In this document: one piece after another, positions 37,054-45,951 of the stretch
Numbering within the stretch: position 1 is the first letter of the stretch
Layout of the letters: each line of letters opens with the position of its first letter
Source of the DNA: Vogesella aquatica
GTDB taxonomy: Bacteria > Pseudomonadota > Gammaproteobacteria > Burkholderiales > Chromobacteriaceae
Length of the DNA stretch: 64,000 nt
Reading direction: 5' to 3'
Assembly (NCBI RefSeq): GCF_028548455.1
Contig: NZ_JAQQLF010000013.1
Coordinates: 1 to 64,000 of the forward strand
The notes under the pieces: generated by a model
Seen by the model: only the letters and a program-made list of their open reading frames with translations
The model's database searches: none
What the model was told of the DNA's origin: nothing
Translations under genes and position numbers: made by a program

Positions 37054-38067
37054 TCAGGCAAAATACCCGCGCTTCATAAGTGCCGCCGTAGCCTCGACAC
37101 ATGGCAAAGCTGCACCAGTGCGGGCATTATCTGCCGCCAGCCAGAACGACAAGGCGCGGCCGCTCTGGCGCACACGGCTTACCCAGACCGCCTCATTACC
37201 CGACGCCTCCAGCGGGGTAATGTAAGGCATCTCGCCAGCAGGGTCGTCCATCACCTGCAGGCCGGCCGCCTTGAATAGTTCGCGCGCTTTATCTGCCGTG
37301 ATGGTCTCGTCGGTTTTCACTGTCACCGCCCAGCCATGGCCAAAAAAGACCGGCACACGCACGCAGGTAGCTTCGACTTCCAGAGCAGGCAGCACCAGCA
37401 CCTTGCGCAACTCCTGCTCGACAGAACGCTCTTCCTCGCTAACACCCTGCTCGTCCACACTACCGATCAACGGCAGCACGTTAAACGAAATACGCTTAGG
37501 GTAAACCTCCAGCTCCACATCGCGGGCACCGAACAGTGCCGTAGTCTGGTTGGCCAGCTCTTCCAGCGCGGCACGGCCAGAGCCGGACACCGACTGGTAG
37601 GTAGACACGGTAACCCGCTGCAGGCCCGACGCGCGCAAGGCAGCCAAAGCCTGCACCAACGGTGTTACGGTGCAATTGGGCACCGACACCAGCAGGCCTT
37701 CACCCAGATCGTCCAGCACAGCGTCGTTTACACCTGGCACATACAGCGGCACATCGTCAGACTGACGATAAACGCTACTGAAGTCGATAATAGCGCAGCC
37801 TGCCTGGCGTGCTTCCGGCACGTACTGGCGGGTCATTTCGGCACCGCCCACAAAAATAGCCAGCGAGGCATTGGCAAAGTCGAACTCGTCTACCAGACCA
37901 ACGTCCAGCTCCAGATTACCAAACGAAACGGTTTCACCTTCTTTATCGGCAACATCCAGCGCAAATACACGGCCAATCGGCAAGTGGCGCTCGGCCAGCA
38001 AATCGAGCACAGCTTCACCAATCAGGTTGGTGGCACCAACAACAGCAAGACGAATCGTTTCAGACAT
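37054..38067 (-). CDS. usg: Usg-1 type aspartate-semialdehyde dehydrogenase paralogue
   Basis: A 337-residue protein of the aspartate-semialdehyde dehydrogenase fold. The NAD(P)-binding start is IRLAVVGATNLIGEAVLDLL and the cysteine strand SVPNCTVTPLVQALAAL corresponds to the Asd catalytic cysteine region, so the nucleophile is kept. Members of this branch (Usg-1) sit beside truA/leuB/asd in many proteobacteria; their real substrate is not settled. The ATG at 38067 (MSETIRLAVV) has AAGG 8 bases upstream and was preferred to a longer frame. It follows the true asd gene on the same strand, behind a terminator. Confidence 0.85.
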   Translation of the reverse strand: MSETIRLAVVGATNLIGEAVLDLLAERHLPIGRVFALDVADKEGETVSFGNLELDVGLVDEFDFANASLAIFVGGAEMTRQYVPEARQAGCAIIDFSSVYRQSDDVPLYVPGVNDAVLDDLGEGLLVSVPNCTVTPLVQALAALRASGLQRVTVSTYQSVSGSGRAALEELANQTTALFGARDVELEVYPKRISFNVLPLIGSVDEQGVSEEERSVEQELRKVLVLPALEVEATCVRVPVFFGHGWAVTVKTDETITADKARELFKAAGLQVMDDPAGEMPYITPLEASGNEAVWVSRVRQSGRALSFWLAADNARTGAALPCVEATAALMKRGYFA

Positions 38068-38254
38068 GTAAATACCTTGAGTTTCAATACGAATAAGGGC
38101 AGAACATCTGCCAGGAAATACTGGCAAGCCAGCGGCGCCGGCGGCAATATTTCCTTATAAAAATGCGCAGCCCATAAAACTTGAGGGGCCACACAAAAAA
38201 TGAATTGCCGTCATTTTAGCGCACCCCACCCACAAATAAAGTGAATTAGCCAGT

Positions 38255-38282
38255 AAAAAGCCTGCCACCTAAGGTGGCAGGC
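38255..38282 (-). terminator. Intrinsic terminator of asd
   Basis: A 10-base stem GCCTGCCACC / GGTGGCAGGC (38260-38269 with 38273-38282) with a 3-base loop is followed on the minus strand by CTTTTTA. It lies about 37 bases after the asd stop codon. Confidence 0.85.
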
Positions 38283-38318
38283 CGTTTATACAGCACTGCA
38301 AGCACGTAGCCTGCTGGC

Positions 38319-39425
38319 TTAGCGTTCGATCAGGATGCGCAGCATGCGGCGCAGCGGCTCGGCCGCACCCCACAGCAGCTGGTCGCCAATCACGAAGGCG
38401 GACAGGTATTCACCACCCATATTCAGCTTGCGCACGCGGCCAACACCAATCTGCAAGCTACCGGTGATAGCTGCCGGGGTCAGCTCTTTTACGCTGATTT
38501 CGCGGTCGTTCGGCACCCATTTCACCCAGTCGTTGCCCGACTTGATGATGGCTTCGATTTCTTCCAGCGGCAGGTCTTTTTTCAGCTTCACGGTCAGCGC
38601 CAGGCTGTGGCAGCGCATGGCGCCGATGCGCACGCACAGGCCGTCCACCGGAATGGTGGCATCGGTGCCCAGAATCTTGTTCACTTCAGCCTGGCCCTTC
38701 CACTCTTCCTTGGACTGGCCATTATCCAGCTGCTTGTCGATCCACGGGATCAGGCCACCGGCCAGCGGCGCACCGAAGAATTCGGTCGGCACGTCTTCGC
38801 GGATGGACGCTGCCACCTTGCGGTCGATATCCAGAATGGCGGACGATGGCGTAGCCAGCTCGTCGGCCACCGCCGCGTGCACCACGCCCATGCCTTTGAG
38901 CAGCTCGCGCATGTGGTTGGCACCGCCGCCGGAAGCGGCCTGGTAAGTCATGGATGACACCCACTCCACCAGGCCTTCACGGAACAGACCGCCCATGCCC
39001 ATCAACATGATGGAGTTGGTACAGTTGCCGCCGATGTAATCTTTTACGCCCTTGGCCAGCGCCGCGTCGATCACGTTGCGGTTAACCGGGTCCAGCACGA
39101 TCACGGCGTTATCTTCCATACGCAGGCTGGATGCCGCGTCGATCCAGTAGCCAGTCCAGCCGGCTGCGCGCAGCTTGCCGTACACCTCGGCGGTGTAGTC
39201 GCCACCCTGGCAAGTAACGATGGCGTCCATTGCCTTGAGCTCGTCGATATTGCGCGCGTCTTTCAGCGGCGGCACCTCGCGGCCAACGTTTGGTGCAGCA
39301 CCACCCACATTGGAGGTAGTGAAGAACACCGGCTCGTTGATGACGGCAAAATCGTTTTCTTCCAGCATGCGCTGCATCAGCACGGAACCCACCATGCCGC
39401 GCCAGCCTACAAAACCTACTCGCAC
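38319..39425 (-). CDS. asd: Aspartate-semialdehyde dehydrogenase
   Basis: A 368-residue NADPH enzyme making aspartate semialdehyde, the branch point to lysine, threonine, methionine and diaminopimelate. Signatures are [18 protein letters not shown], the catalytic cysteine in [16 protein letters not shown] (about residue 133), and [20 protein letters not shown]. The start is GTG (39425) with AGGAG 8 bases upstream. It is flanked by leuB and by its paralogue usg. The length and GGNCTNS motif fit the Gram-negative long form. Confidence 0.97.
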   Translation of the reverse strand: MRVGFVGWRGMVGSVLMQRMLEENDFAVINEPVFFTTSNVGGAAPNVGREVPPLKDARNIDELKAMDAIVTCQGGDYTAEVYGKLRAAGWTGYWIDAASSLRMEDNAVIVLDPVNRNVIDAALAKGVKDYIGGNCTNSIMLMGMGGLFREGLVEWVSSMTYQAASGGGANHMRELLKGMGVVHAAVADELATPSSAILDIDRKVAASIREDVPTEFFGAPLAGGLIPWIDKQLDNGQSKEEWKGQAEVNKILGTDATIPVDGLCVRIGAMRCHSLALTVKLKKDLPLEEIEAIIKSGNDWVKWVPNDREISVKELTPAAITGSLQIGVGRVRKLNMGGEYLSAFVIGDQLLWGAAEPLRRMLRILIER

Positions 39426-39496
39426 GATAATTTCTCCTGAATGTCGTCGGGTGTTTGAAACCGCTGCCCTCGGTTAAAACCGGGGCTTATCTAGTG

Positions 39497-39544
39497 ATCT
39501 ACCCCATTGTGCAGGGCAACAGCAGCGCGCACAATGGGGTAGAT
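39497..39544. repeat. 16-base perfect inverted repeat between leuB and asd
   Basis: ATCTACCCCATTGTGC (39497-39512) is an exact inverted match to 39529-39544, with a 16-base loop. A run GTTTTTTATTTT follows on the plus strand (39545-39556), whereas both neighbouring genes are on the minus strand. It looks like an intrinsic terminator pointing the wrong way, or a structured leader of asd. Confidence 0.75.
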
Positions 39545-39576
39545 GTTTTTTATTTTAATGGCATTAAAACGGCCAT

Positions 39577-40641
39577 TTACATGGCGGCAACCACAGCATC
39601 ACCCATGCCGCTGCAGCTGACTTTCTCGCAGCCTGCCTCAAAGATATCGGCAGTACGGTAGCCCTTGGCCAGCACGGCTTTGACGGCATTTTCCACGCGC
39701 TGCGCAGCGGCTTCCTGACCGAAGGTGTAACGCAGCATCATGGCAGCCGACAGGATGGTGGCCAGCGGGTTGGCCAGGTTTTTGCCGGCGATATCCGGGG
39801 CAGAGCCATGGCTAGGCTCGTACAAACCCTTGTTGTTCTGGTCCAGCGATGCCGACGGCAGCATGCCGATGGAGCCGGTGAGCATGGAGGCTTCGTCGGA
39901 CAGGATGTCACCAAAGATATTGCCGGTCACCATCACATCGAACTGTTTGGGGTTGCGCACCAGCTGCATGGCGGCGTTGTCCACGTACATGTGGCTCAGC
40001 TCTACCTGCGGGTACTCGCGCGCCACGTCGATCATGATCTCTTTCCAGAACTCGGTGGTTTCCAGCACATTGGCCTTGTCTACCGAGCACAGCTTCTTGT
40101 TGCGCTTCATGGCGATACCGAAGGCCACGTGGGCAATGCGGCGGATCTCGCTCTCGCTGTAGCGCATGGTGTTGTACGCCTCGCGCTCGCCCAGCTCGTT
40201 CACGGCGATGCCGCGCGGCTGGCCGAAGTAGATGTCACCGGTCAGCTCGCGCACGATCATGATGTCCAGGCCCGACACCACCTCCGGCTTCAGCGTGGAA
40301 GCATTGGCCAGCTCCGGGTACAGAATGGCCGGGCGCAGGTTGGCAAACAGGTTCAGGTCCTTGCGGATGGCCAGCAGGCCGCGCTCCGGGCGCAGCGGGC
40401 GGTCCAGATTGTCGTACGCCGGGCCGCCAACGGCACCCAGCAGTACTGCGTCGGCCTGGCGACACAGGTTTTGCGTAAACGATGGATAGGGTTGGCCGAA
40501 AGCGTCGTAGCCAGCGCCACCCAGCGGCGCCTCTTCCATTTCGATAGGCAGGCCGTCGCTACGCAGCACATCCAGCACGCGTTTGGCTTGAGCAATGATT
40601 TCCGGACCGATGCCGTCACCCGGCAGAACTGCAATTTTCAT
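39577..40641 (-). CDS. leuB: 3-isopropylmalate dehydrogenase
   Basis: A 354-residue NAD-dependent decarboxylating dehydrogenase of leucine synthesis. Signatures are the N-terminal [37 protein letters not shown], the substrate loop [16 protein letters not shown] and the metal-binding [28 protein letters not shown] lies 8 bases before the ATG. The gap to leuD (60 bases) contains a perfect 26-base palindrome of the GTTGGCCGCA repeat. Confidence 0.97.
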   Translation of the reverse strand: MKIAVLPGDGIGPEIIAQAKRVLDVLRSDGLPIEMEEAPLGGAGYDAFGQPYPSFTQNLCRQADAVLLGAVGGPAYDNLDRPLRPERGLLAIRKDLNLFANLRPAILYPELANASTLKPEVVSGLDIMIVRELTGDIYFGQPRGIAVNELGEREAYNTMRYSESEIRRIAHVAFGIAMKRNKKLCSVDKANVLETTEFWKEIMIDVAREYPQVELSHMYVDNAAMQLVRNPKQFDVMVTGNIFGDILSDEASMLTGSIGMLPSASLDQNNKGLYEPSHGSAPDIAGKNLANPLATILSAAMMLRYTFGQEAAAQRVENAVKAVLAKGYRTADIFEAGCEKVSCSGMGDAVVAAM

Positions 40642-40667
40642 GATCTTTATCCTGTGCTATGGGGCAG

Positions 40668-40693
40668 AAGGTTGGCCGCATGCGGCCAACCTT
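40668..40693. repeat. Perfect 26-base palindrome of two GTTGGCCGCA repeats
   Basis: Two exact copies meet head to head (40671-40680, 40681-40690), and the symmetry extends three more base pairs on each side. It lies in the 60-base gap between leuD and leuB, inside an otherwise continuous operon, and has no T run. Confidence 0.92.
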
Positions 40694-40701
40694 GGGGTGT
40701 A

Positions 40702-41340
40702 TCAGGCAAACAGCCAGGGCTGCGATTGGCGGCGTTGCGCCTCGTAAGCCTTGATCTGGTCGGCGTGCTGCAAAGTCAGGCCGATTTCATCCAGGCCGCC
40801 CAGCAGGCAATGCTTGCGGTGTTCGGTGATGTCGAAGGCAAAGGTCTGCCCCCCCGGCGTGGTGATGGTCTGCGACGGCAGGTCCACATTCAGCGCGTAG
40901 CCCTCGGCGGCTTCGCATTCGCGGAACAGCTGGTCTACCACCTCGGCCGGTTGCACGATGGGCAGCAGGCCGTTCTTGTAGCAGTTGTTGAAGAAAATAT
41001 CGGCAAAGCTCGGCGCGATCACCACGCGGAAGCCCTGGTCTTCCAGCGCCCACGGCGCATGTTCGCGGCTGGAACCACAGCCAAAGTTTTCGCGTGCCAG
41101 CAGCACCTGGGCACCGGCGTAGCGCGGGAAGTTCAGCACGAAATCCGGGTTCAGCGGGCGCTGGCTGTTGTCCATGCCGGGCTCGCCGTGGTCCAGATAG
41201 CGCCACTCGTCGAACAGGTTGGGGCCAAAGCCGGAACGCTTGATCGACTTCAGGAATTGTTTGGGGATGATGGCGTCGGTGTCAACGTTGGCGCGGTCCA
41301 GCGGGCAGACCAGGCCGTTGAGTGTGGTGAATGCTTTCAT
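40702..41340 (-). CDS. leuD: 3-isopropylmalate dehydratase small subunit
   Basis: A 212-residue swivel domain that pairs with LeuC to isomerise isopropylmalate. Signatures are the N-terminal [29 protein letters not shown]-type segment (LFDEWRYLD), and the substrate-contacting [15 protein letters not shown]. The ATG overlaps the stop of the entericidin-like gene as ATGA. Length is normal. Confidence 0.97.
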   Translation of the reverse strand: MKAFTTLNGLVCPLDRANVDTDAIIPKQFLKSIKRSGFGPNLFDEWRYLDHGEPGMDNSQRPLNPDFVLNFPRYAGAQVLLARENFGCGSSREHAPWALEDQGFRVVIAPSFADIFFNNCYKNGLLPIVQPAEVVDQLFRECEAAEGYALNVDLPSQTITTPGGQTFAFDITEHRKHCLLGGLDEIGLTLQHADQIKAYEAQRRQSQPWLFA

Positions 41341-41459
41341 TGTGCAGCCCTTTCAATGGCGCTACCCGCCTTCTTGATGTCCTTGCCTATGCCGGAAACC
41401 GTGTTGCAGCCAGAGATGGCCAGGGCCATGCAGATCAGCACAAAAAGTCGGGTAGTCAT
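41337..41459 (-). CDS. Entericidin-type small lipoprotein (40 aa) between leuC and leuD
   Basis: A short gene read directly from the minus strand: [18 protein letters not shown], then [20 protein letters not shown] and a final AQ. The first 17 residues are a lipoprotein signal peptide ending in the lipobox ISGC, and the mature part (NTVxGIGKDIxxAGxAIExAA) is the conserved entericidin A/B sequence. These are tiny cell-envelope lipoproteins proposed to act as antidote/toxin pairs affecting lysis; their role here is unknown. The stop overlaps the leuD start as ATGA, and leuC ends 14 bases downstream... upstream in transcription, so it is read with the leu genes. Confidence 0.9.
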   Translation of the reverse strand: MTTRLFVLICMALAISGCNTVSGIGKDIKKAGSAIERAAQ

Positions 41460-41473
41460 GATATTTGCCTCTA

Positions 41474-42880
41474 TTACAGCGAGCGGATGTCAACAAAGTG
41501 GCCAGCCACCGCAGCCGCGGCAGCCATGGCCGGGCTCACCAGGTGGGTACGGCCACCCTGGCCCTGACGGCCTTCGAAGTTGCGGTTGGAGGTAGACGCA
41601 CAACGCTCGCCCGGCTGCAGACGGTCGGCGTTCATCGCCAGACACATCGAGCAGCCCGGCTCGCGCCATTCAAAGCCTGCTTCGATAAAGACCTTGTCCA
41701 GGCCTTCTTGTTCCGCCTGCGCTTTTACCAGGCCGGAACCCGGCACCACCAACACCTGCTTCACGTTGGCCGCTTTCTGGCGGCCACGGGCTACCGCCGC
41801 GGCGTCGCGCAGGTCCTCGATGCGGCTATTGGTACAGGAGCCGATGAACACGATATCTACCGGAATCTCGCTCATCGGGGTGCCGGCTTGCAGGCCCATA
41901 TAGGCCAGCGCGCGCTCGATGGAGCCTTTTTTTACCGGGTCGGCTTCCTGCGCCGGGTCCGGCACGCGGCCGTTAATGTCGGTGACCATTTCCGGCGAAG
42001 TGCCCCAGGTGACTTGTGGCTGGATGTCGGCCGCGTCCAGTACTACGACCTGGTCGAAGTGCGCGCCTTCGTCGGAATGCAGCGTGTTCCAGTAGGCTAC
42101 GGCGGCGTCCCATTGCTCGCCTTTCGGGGCAAACGGGCGGCCTTTCACATAGTCGATAGTCTTCTGGTCTACCGCCACCAGGCCGGAGCGGGCACCGCCT
42201 TCGATGGCCATATTACACAGGCTCATGCGGCCTTCCATCGACAGCTCGCGAATGGCGTCGCCGCCAAACTCGATGGCGTAACCGGTACCACCCGCGGTGC
42301 CGATCTTGCCGATAATCGCCAGCGCCACGTCCTTGCCGGTAATGCCGGCCGGCAGCTTGCCGTCCACGCGCACCAGCATGTTCTTGGATTTCTTGGCCAC
42401 CAGCGTCTGGGTCGCCATCACGTGTTCCACTTCCGAGGTGCCGATACCGTGCGCCAGCGCGCCGAAAGCGCCGTGGGTGGAGGTATGGCTGTCACCACAG
42501 ACCACGGTCATACCCGGCAGCGTGGCGCCCTGCTCCGGCCCCATCACGTGCACGATACCCTGGCCTTTATCCTTGAACGGGAAGTAGGCCAGCGCGCCAA
42601 AGGCCTTGATGTTGGCATCCAGCGTTTCTACCTGCTGGCGGGAAATCGGGTCCTGGATGCCCTTGTCCCAATCGTTGGTAGGCGTGTTGTGGTCGGCAGT
42701 CGACACCACCGAATCCACGCGCCACAGCGGGCGACCGGCCAGTTTCAGGCCTTCAAACGCCTGCGGGCTGGTCACTTCGTGCACCAGGTGGCGGTCGATA
42801 TAAAGCAAAACGGTGCCGTCGGCTTCTTCGTGCACCACGTGGCTGTGCCACAGCTTGTCGTACAGGGTTTGTGCGGTCAT
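41474..42880 (-). CDS. leuC: 3-isopropylmalate dehydratase large subunit
   Basis: A 468-residue [4Fe-4S] aconitase-type subunit. Cluster ligands are in [13 protein letters not shown] and [11 protein letters not shown]; other signatures are the substrate segment HNTPT and [30 protein letters not shown]. The start at 42880 ([10 protein letters not shown]) has AAGG 7 bases upstream; a longer frame to 42991 adds proline/alanine-rich sequence and was rejected. A promoter lies at 43024-43052, overlapping possible operator repeats for the divergent MmyB-type regulator. It leads leuC-entericidin-leuD-leuB. Confidence 0.97.
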   Translation of the reverse strand: MTAQTLYDKLWHSHVVHEEADGTVLLYIDRHLVHEVTSPQAFEGLKLAGRPLWRVDSVVSTADHNTPTNDWDKGIQDPISRQQVETLDANIKAFGALAYFPFKDKGQGIVHVMGPEQGATLPGMTVVCGDSHTSTHGAFGALAHGIGTSEVEHVMATQTLVAKKSKNMLVRVDGKLPAGITGKDVALAIIGKIGTAGGTGYAIEFGGDAIRELSMEGRMSLCNMAIEGGARSGLVAVDQKTIDYVKGRPFAPKGEQWDAAVAYWNTLHSDEGAHFDQVVVLDAADIQPQVTWGTSPEMVTDINGRVPDPAQEADPVKKGSIERALAYMGLQAGTPMSEIPVDIVFIGSCTNSRIEDLRDAAAVARGRQKAANVKQVLVVPGSGLVKAQAEQEGLDKVFIEAGFEWREPGCSMCLAMNADRLQPGERCASTSNRNFEGRQGQGGRTHLVSPAMAAAAAVAGHFVDIRSL

Positions 42881-43006
42881 GGTCGCGCCTTCAGATAAGG
42901 ATGGAACAAGGGATTTGCCTGCCGGCCAGCGTGCGCCCTGCGGCGCCACCCGGCTTTGCGCCGGCGCAAATCCTGCGTTGGCCACCATCATGACGCAGGC
43001 GTTTTC

Positions 43007-43036
43007 CTAGTACAAGATAAGCTTTTATACTAGTAC
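43007..43036. promoter_or_regulatory. Candidate operator: two CTAGTAC repeats between leuC and the regulator gene
   Basis: CTAGTAC occurs twice as direct repeats (43007-43013 and 43030-43036), 23 bases start to start, roughly two helical turns. The second copy lies inside the TACTAGTA palindrome and overlaps the putative -10 of leuC and of the divergent regulator gene. A repressor or activator binding here could control both. Inference from position and symmetry only. Confidence 0.4.
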
Positions 43037-43052
43037 TAACACTAACAGCCAA
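43024..43052 (-). promoter_or_regulatory. Candidate leuC promoter
   Basis: On the minus strand TTGGCT (43047-43052) and TATAAA (43024-43029) are exactly 17 bases apart, giving a good sigma-70 promoter about 140 bases upstream of the leuC start. Confidence 0.5.
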
Positions 43053-43067
43053 ACTGCAGGCCCACGC

Positions 43068-43841
43068 ATGAGCAAGCCCAGCCAACCCAGCCCGCTTGGC
43101 GACTTTATCCGCAGCCATCGCGAGCGGCTGCAGCCGGAACAAGCCGGCCTGCCCAACGGCAGCCGCCGCCGCGCCAAAGGCCTGCGCCGCGAAGAGGTGG
43201 CCGCGCTATGCGGCATCAGCCCCACCTGGCTAACGTGGATCGAGCAAGGCCGCACGCAGTCGGTATCGGCTGCCACGCTGGCGGCGCTGGCCAGCACCCT
43301 GCAGCTGTCGCGCGCCGAAACCGACTACCTGTTCAACCTGGCCGGGCAGAAAAACCCGCAGCACAGCAGCGCTGCGGCCAACCCCGAAGCCGAACAGATG
43401 CTGGCTGCCGCTACCGCCCACATCAGCCGGCCAGCCTATGTGCTGGATGCGCTGTGGCAGGTACCCGCCTGGAATGCCGAAGCCGGGGCACTGTTTACCG
43501 GCTGGCTGGACCAGCCGGGCAGCAAGAACCTGCTGCAGTTCATGTTCTGCCACCCCTTGGCCGCACAGCTGGTAGACGACTGGCCCACGCGGGCGCGGCG
43601 CATGGTGGCCGAATTCCGCGCCGACACCAGCGCGCTACAGCTCGAAGCCGCCACCACGCTGATCGCCGGCCTGCGCGAAGCCAGCGCGACATTTGACGAG
43701 CTATGGCGGCAACAGGATGTATTGGGAAGAGAAGGCGGCGAGCGGGTATTCAACCACGCGCACCAGGGGCGGCTAAGCTACCGGCAGCTCACGCTAAGGC
43801 TGGCGCACGCGCCGGCGCTGAAACTGGTGATGTTGCTGTAA
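43068..43841 (+). CDS. XRE-family regulator with an MmyB-like ligand domain
   Basis: A 257-residue DNA-binding protein. The HTH is at about residues 30-75 (KGLRREEVAALCGISPTWLTWIEQGRTQSVS), preceded by RRRAKGLRREE, the usual MmyB start. The C-terminal part (about 105-257) is the MmyB-like PAS-type domain: RPAYVLDALWQVPAWNAEAGALF, NLLQFMFCHPLA and the R/H-rich strand near the end. Such regulators commonly control a neighbouring divergent gene, here leuC or unknown others. It carries one exact GTTGGCCGCA repeat (43373). Confidence 0.88.
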   Translation: MSKPSQPSPLGDFIRSHRERLQPEQAGLPNGSRRRAKGLRREEVAALCGISPTWLTWIEQGRTQSVSAATLAALASTLQLSRAETDYLFNLAGQKNPQHSSAAANPEAEQMLAAATAHISRPAYVLDALWQVPAWNAEAGALFTGWLDQPGSKNLLQFMFCHPLAAQLVDDWPTRARRMVAEFRADTSALQLEAATTLIAGLREASATFDELWRQQDVLGREGGERVFNHAHQGRLSYRQLTLRLAHAPALKLVMLL

Positions 43842-43848
43842 AAATGCG

Positions 43849-44226
43849 CTACTCGGGCAACGGTCCCAGATGCTCACTCAGTAAACGCCAGCCGTGAACC
43901 TCGTCGCGCAACAGGGTACAGCTACCGCGCCCGGCACCGCTGGCCAGCTCACCATCAATCACGCCCTGCCAATCGAAACGGTAGCTGGCACAGGCAATAT
44001 CCGCACCGATATGCCCCCAATGCAACGCGCTAATGCGATATCGCTCATCGCTGATCAACGAGAACACGCTGCGCATCGCCACACCGATAGCCTCTTTGCC
44101 ATGGTGGCTACCGGTGGAAAACAAAAAGCAGGCATCCGGGTGAATGAGCGGGGCAATCTGTTCCCAGTCGTAGCTGGCCAGCGCCTTTTCATATGCTGCC
44201 AGCGCCTGCTGTGGTGTTGCGTGCAT
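43849..44226 (-). CDS. SnoaL/NTF2-fold small protein (DUF4440-like)
   Basis: A 125-residue protein with the cone-shaped NTF2 fold pattern: the helix QQALAAYEKALASYDWEQIAPLIHPDACFLFSTG, GKEAIGVAMRSVFSLI and paired strands ending in RGSCTLLRDEVHGWRLLSEHLGPLPE. Related proteins are small isomerases, hydrolases or uncharacterised helper domains. It is 3 bases downstream of the VOC-family gene and co-transcribed with it and with the MFS carrier. Function unknown. Confidence 0.75.
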   Translation of the reverse strand: MHATPQQALAAYEKALASYDWEQIAPLIHPDACFLFSTGSHHGKEAIGVAMRSVFSLISDERYRISALHWGHIGADIACASYRFDWQGVIDGELASGAGRGSCTLLRDEVHGWRLLSEHLGPLPE

Positions 44227-44229
44227 TGC

Positions 44230-44652
44230 TCAGTCCAATACAAGGTTGTCATGCGCATCAAACTGCCAGCCATCTTCGTACAACACCTCGACCAGATGGC
44301 CATCCAGGTCACGAAAATAGCCGCTATGCCCCCAGGCAGTTGCCCGAGCCGGCACGGCGAGCGTAGCGCCCAGGGCAACCGCTTTATCAAGCACCCGGTA
44401 AACATCGTCGGCGTTGCGGGCAATATAGGCTAGTGCCATACCGGCGAAGCCGCTACCTGTCGCATCGGGGTATGCAGCATCGCAAGCCATCGCCTCGCGT
44501 GATTGCAGCGCTACCGCCACGCCGCCCAGGTCAAACAAAACAAACGCGGCCGAGCCACGTGGCGATCGCTGCCAGCCCAGCGCCGAGTAAAAATCGGCGC
44601 TGCGCGCCACATCGGCCACGCCCAACAGAATCAGATTAAGCCGCGACCTCAT
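44230..44652 (-). CDS. VOC-family (glyoxalase/dioxygenase fold) protein
   Basis: A 140-residue protein of the vicinal oxygen chelate fold: LNLILLGVADVARSADFYSALGWQ, GVAVALQSREA and the second half ending with GYFRDLDGHLVEVLYEDGW, where the metal ligand glutamate is expected. The substrate is unknown; bleomycin/fosfomycin-type and lactoylglutathione lyase-type relatives exist. ATG at 44652 overlaps the MFS stop as ATGA, so a longer frame was rejected. Confidence 0.8.
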   Translation of the reverse strand: MRSRLNLILLGVADVARSADFYSALGWQRSPRGSAAFVLFDLGGVAVALQSREAMACDAAYPDATGSGFAGMALAYIARNADDVYRVLDKAVALGATLAVPARATAWGHSGYFRDLDGHLVEVLYEDGWQFDAHDNLVLD

Positions 44653-45812
44653 GCTGCAGACACGGTAGCCGGGGTTGGCCGCAACCACTTCACACACACG
44701 CCCACGCCCAGCAGCAGCGCAAAGGTGGACACACCGAAGGTCAGCCCTACGCCACCGTATTGCCACAGTACCCCGCCCAGCAAGCCGCCGACGCTACCGC
44801 CCACACCGAACGACGCCACGGTGTACAGCCCCTGGCCACGCGCCTGGTGCTGCTCGGCAAAGTTGCGGTGAATCAACCCCACGGCAGCCGCGTGGTGTAC
44901 GCCGAAGGTAAAAGCGTGGCCCAGCTGCGCCGCAAAGGCCACCGCCGCCACCGGCAGCAAGGTGGCCATCAGCGCAAAGCGCAGCGCCGACACCAGCAGC
45001 GAGGCCAGCATCAGGCGCTCCAGCGTAAAGCGCGCCATCAGCCGTGGCATCTGCCAAAACACCACAATCTCGGCCATCACCCCGGCAGCCCACAGCAGGC
45101 CGGTGGTGCTGGCGCTATAACCCGCCTCTTTCAGGCCAATGGAGTAGAAGTTGTAGTACGGGCCCATGGCAAACGACAGCAAAAAGCAGCAGGCAAACAG
45201 CGCCACCACGTGCGGCTGGCGTACCGTGGCCCAGATCGGCTCCGGCCGTGCCTTGGCACGCTCGATGGCCACCTCGGGCACGCGCCAGCACGCCAGCACG
45301 ATCAGCCCCAGCAGGCCGACGATCAGCCACGGCAAGTTGGCCATGGTCACCAGGTTCAGCAGGTAACCGCCGCTGGCGGCAAAGCAGACAAAACCGATAG
45401 AGCCCCATACCCGCACACGGCTGTAGCGCCCCGGCTGGCTGCGCGTGAGGTGCGCGGTAGAAGCCTCGCCCAGCGGCAGTGCAGCCGCCCAGAAGAAATG
45501 GTTTACCGCCAGCCAGATAAACATGCCCCAGAAGCTGTGCTGCCAGGCCACCATCACAAAGCTGGCCATAGACACCACCGAGGTCCACAGCATGATGACG
45601 CGGCGCTGCCCGCTACGGTCGGCCAGCCAGCCCCAGAACATCGGTGCCACGATACGCGCCAGCGTGGACAGCGCCATCAGGATGGATATCTGGACGGTAT
45701 TGAAGGATAGTGATTCGAGGTATAGCGACCAGAACGGGCCAAATAGGCCCTGGAAGGCAAAATAGGAAAAATAAAACGCCGCCAGGGCAGCCAGAGGGGC
45801 AGATGCAGACAT
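44649..45812 (-). CDS. MFS transporter, 3-phenylpropionate/HcaT-like group
   Basis: A 387-residue, about 12-helix carrier. The opening FYFSYFAFQGLFGPFWSLYLESLSF and the loop FWGWLADRSGQRRVIM (between helices 2 and 3) match the LacY/HcaT-like branch of the major facilitator superfamily, often annotated as phenylpropionate transporters. The substrate is not established here. It leads a three-gene run (MFS, VOC, SnoaL-like) with overlaps or 3-base gaps, so the carrier may import something the two small enzymes act on (inference). A candidate promoter lies at 45880-45908. Confidence 0.82.
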   Translation of the reverse strand: MSASAPLAALAAFYFSYFAFQGLFGPFWSLYLESLSFNTVQISILMALSTLARIVAPMFWGWLADRSGQRRVIMLWTSVVSMASFVMVAWQHSFWGMFIWLAVNHFFWAAALPLGEASTAHLTRSQPGRYSRVRVWGSIGFVCFAASGGYLLNLVTMANLPWLIVGLLGLIVLACWRVPEVAIERAKARPEPIWATVRQPHVVALFACCFLLSFAMGPYYNFYSIGLKEAGYSASTTGLLWAAGVMAEIVVFWQMPRLMARFTLERLMLASLLVSALRFALMATLLPVAAVAFAAQLGHAFTFGVHHAAAVGLIHRNFAEQHQARGQGLYTVASFGVGGSVGGLLGGVLWQYGGVGLTFGVSTFALLLGVGVCVKWLRPTPATVSAA

Positions 45813-45879
45813 GATGCAGAACTAAAAGGGGAAGCGGGTGCAGGGCACCGGGGCGTCAATATAGCGCAAAAGCCCCCGC

Positions 45880-45924
45880 ATATGAAGCACGCATGCCCCG
45901 CCAGTCAATAAAACAGACTGTTTT
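45880..45924 (-). promoter_or_regulatory. Candidate promoter and operator of the MFS operon
   Basis: On the minus strand TTGACT (45903-45908) and TCATAT (45880-45885) are 17 bases apart. Just upstream is the palindrome AAAACAG-A-CTGTTTT (45910-45924), a plausible regulator site or a weak terminator for the hslR gene ending at 45952. Confidence 0.35.
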
Positions 45925-45951
45925 GTGCCGACATTCCGCCCCGCCATACAG

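Noticed and set aside
39497-39556. leuB terminator
   Set aside because: The T run is on the plus side of the stem, not after it on the minus strand, so it does not fit a leuB terminator.
39808-41595. 595-codon open frame opposite leuB and leuD
   Set aside because: Shadow of two well-identified genes; also spans the entericidin gene and intergenic gaps.
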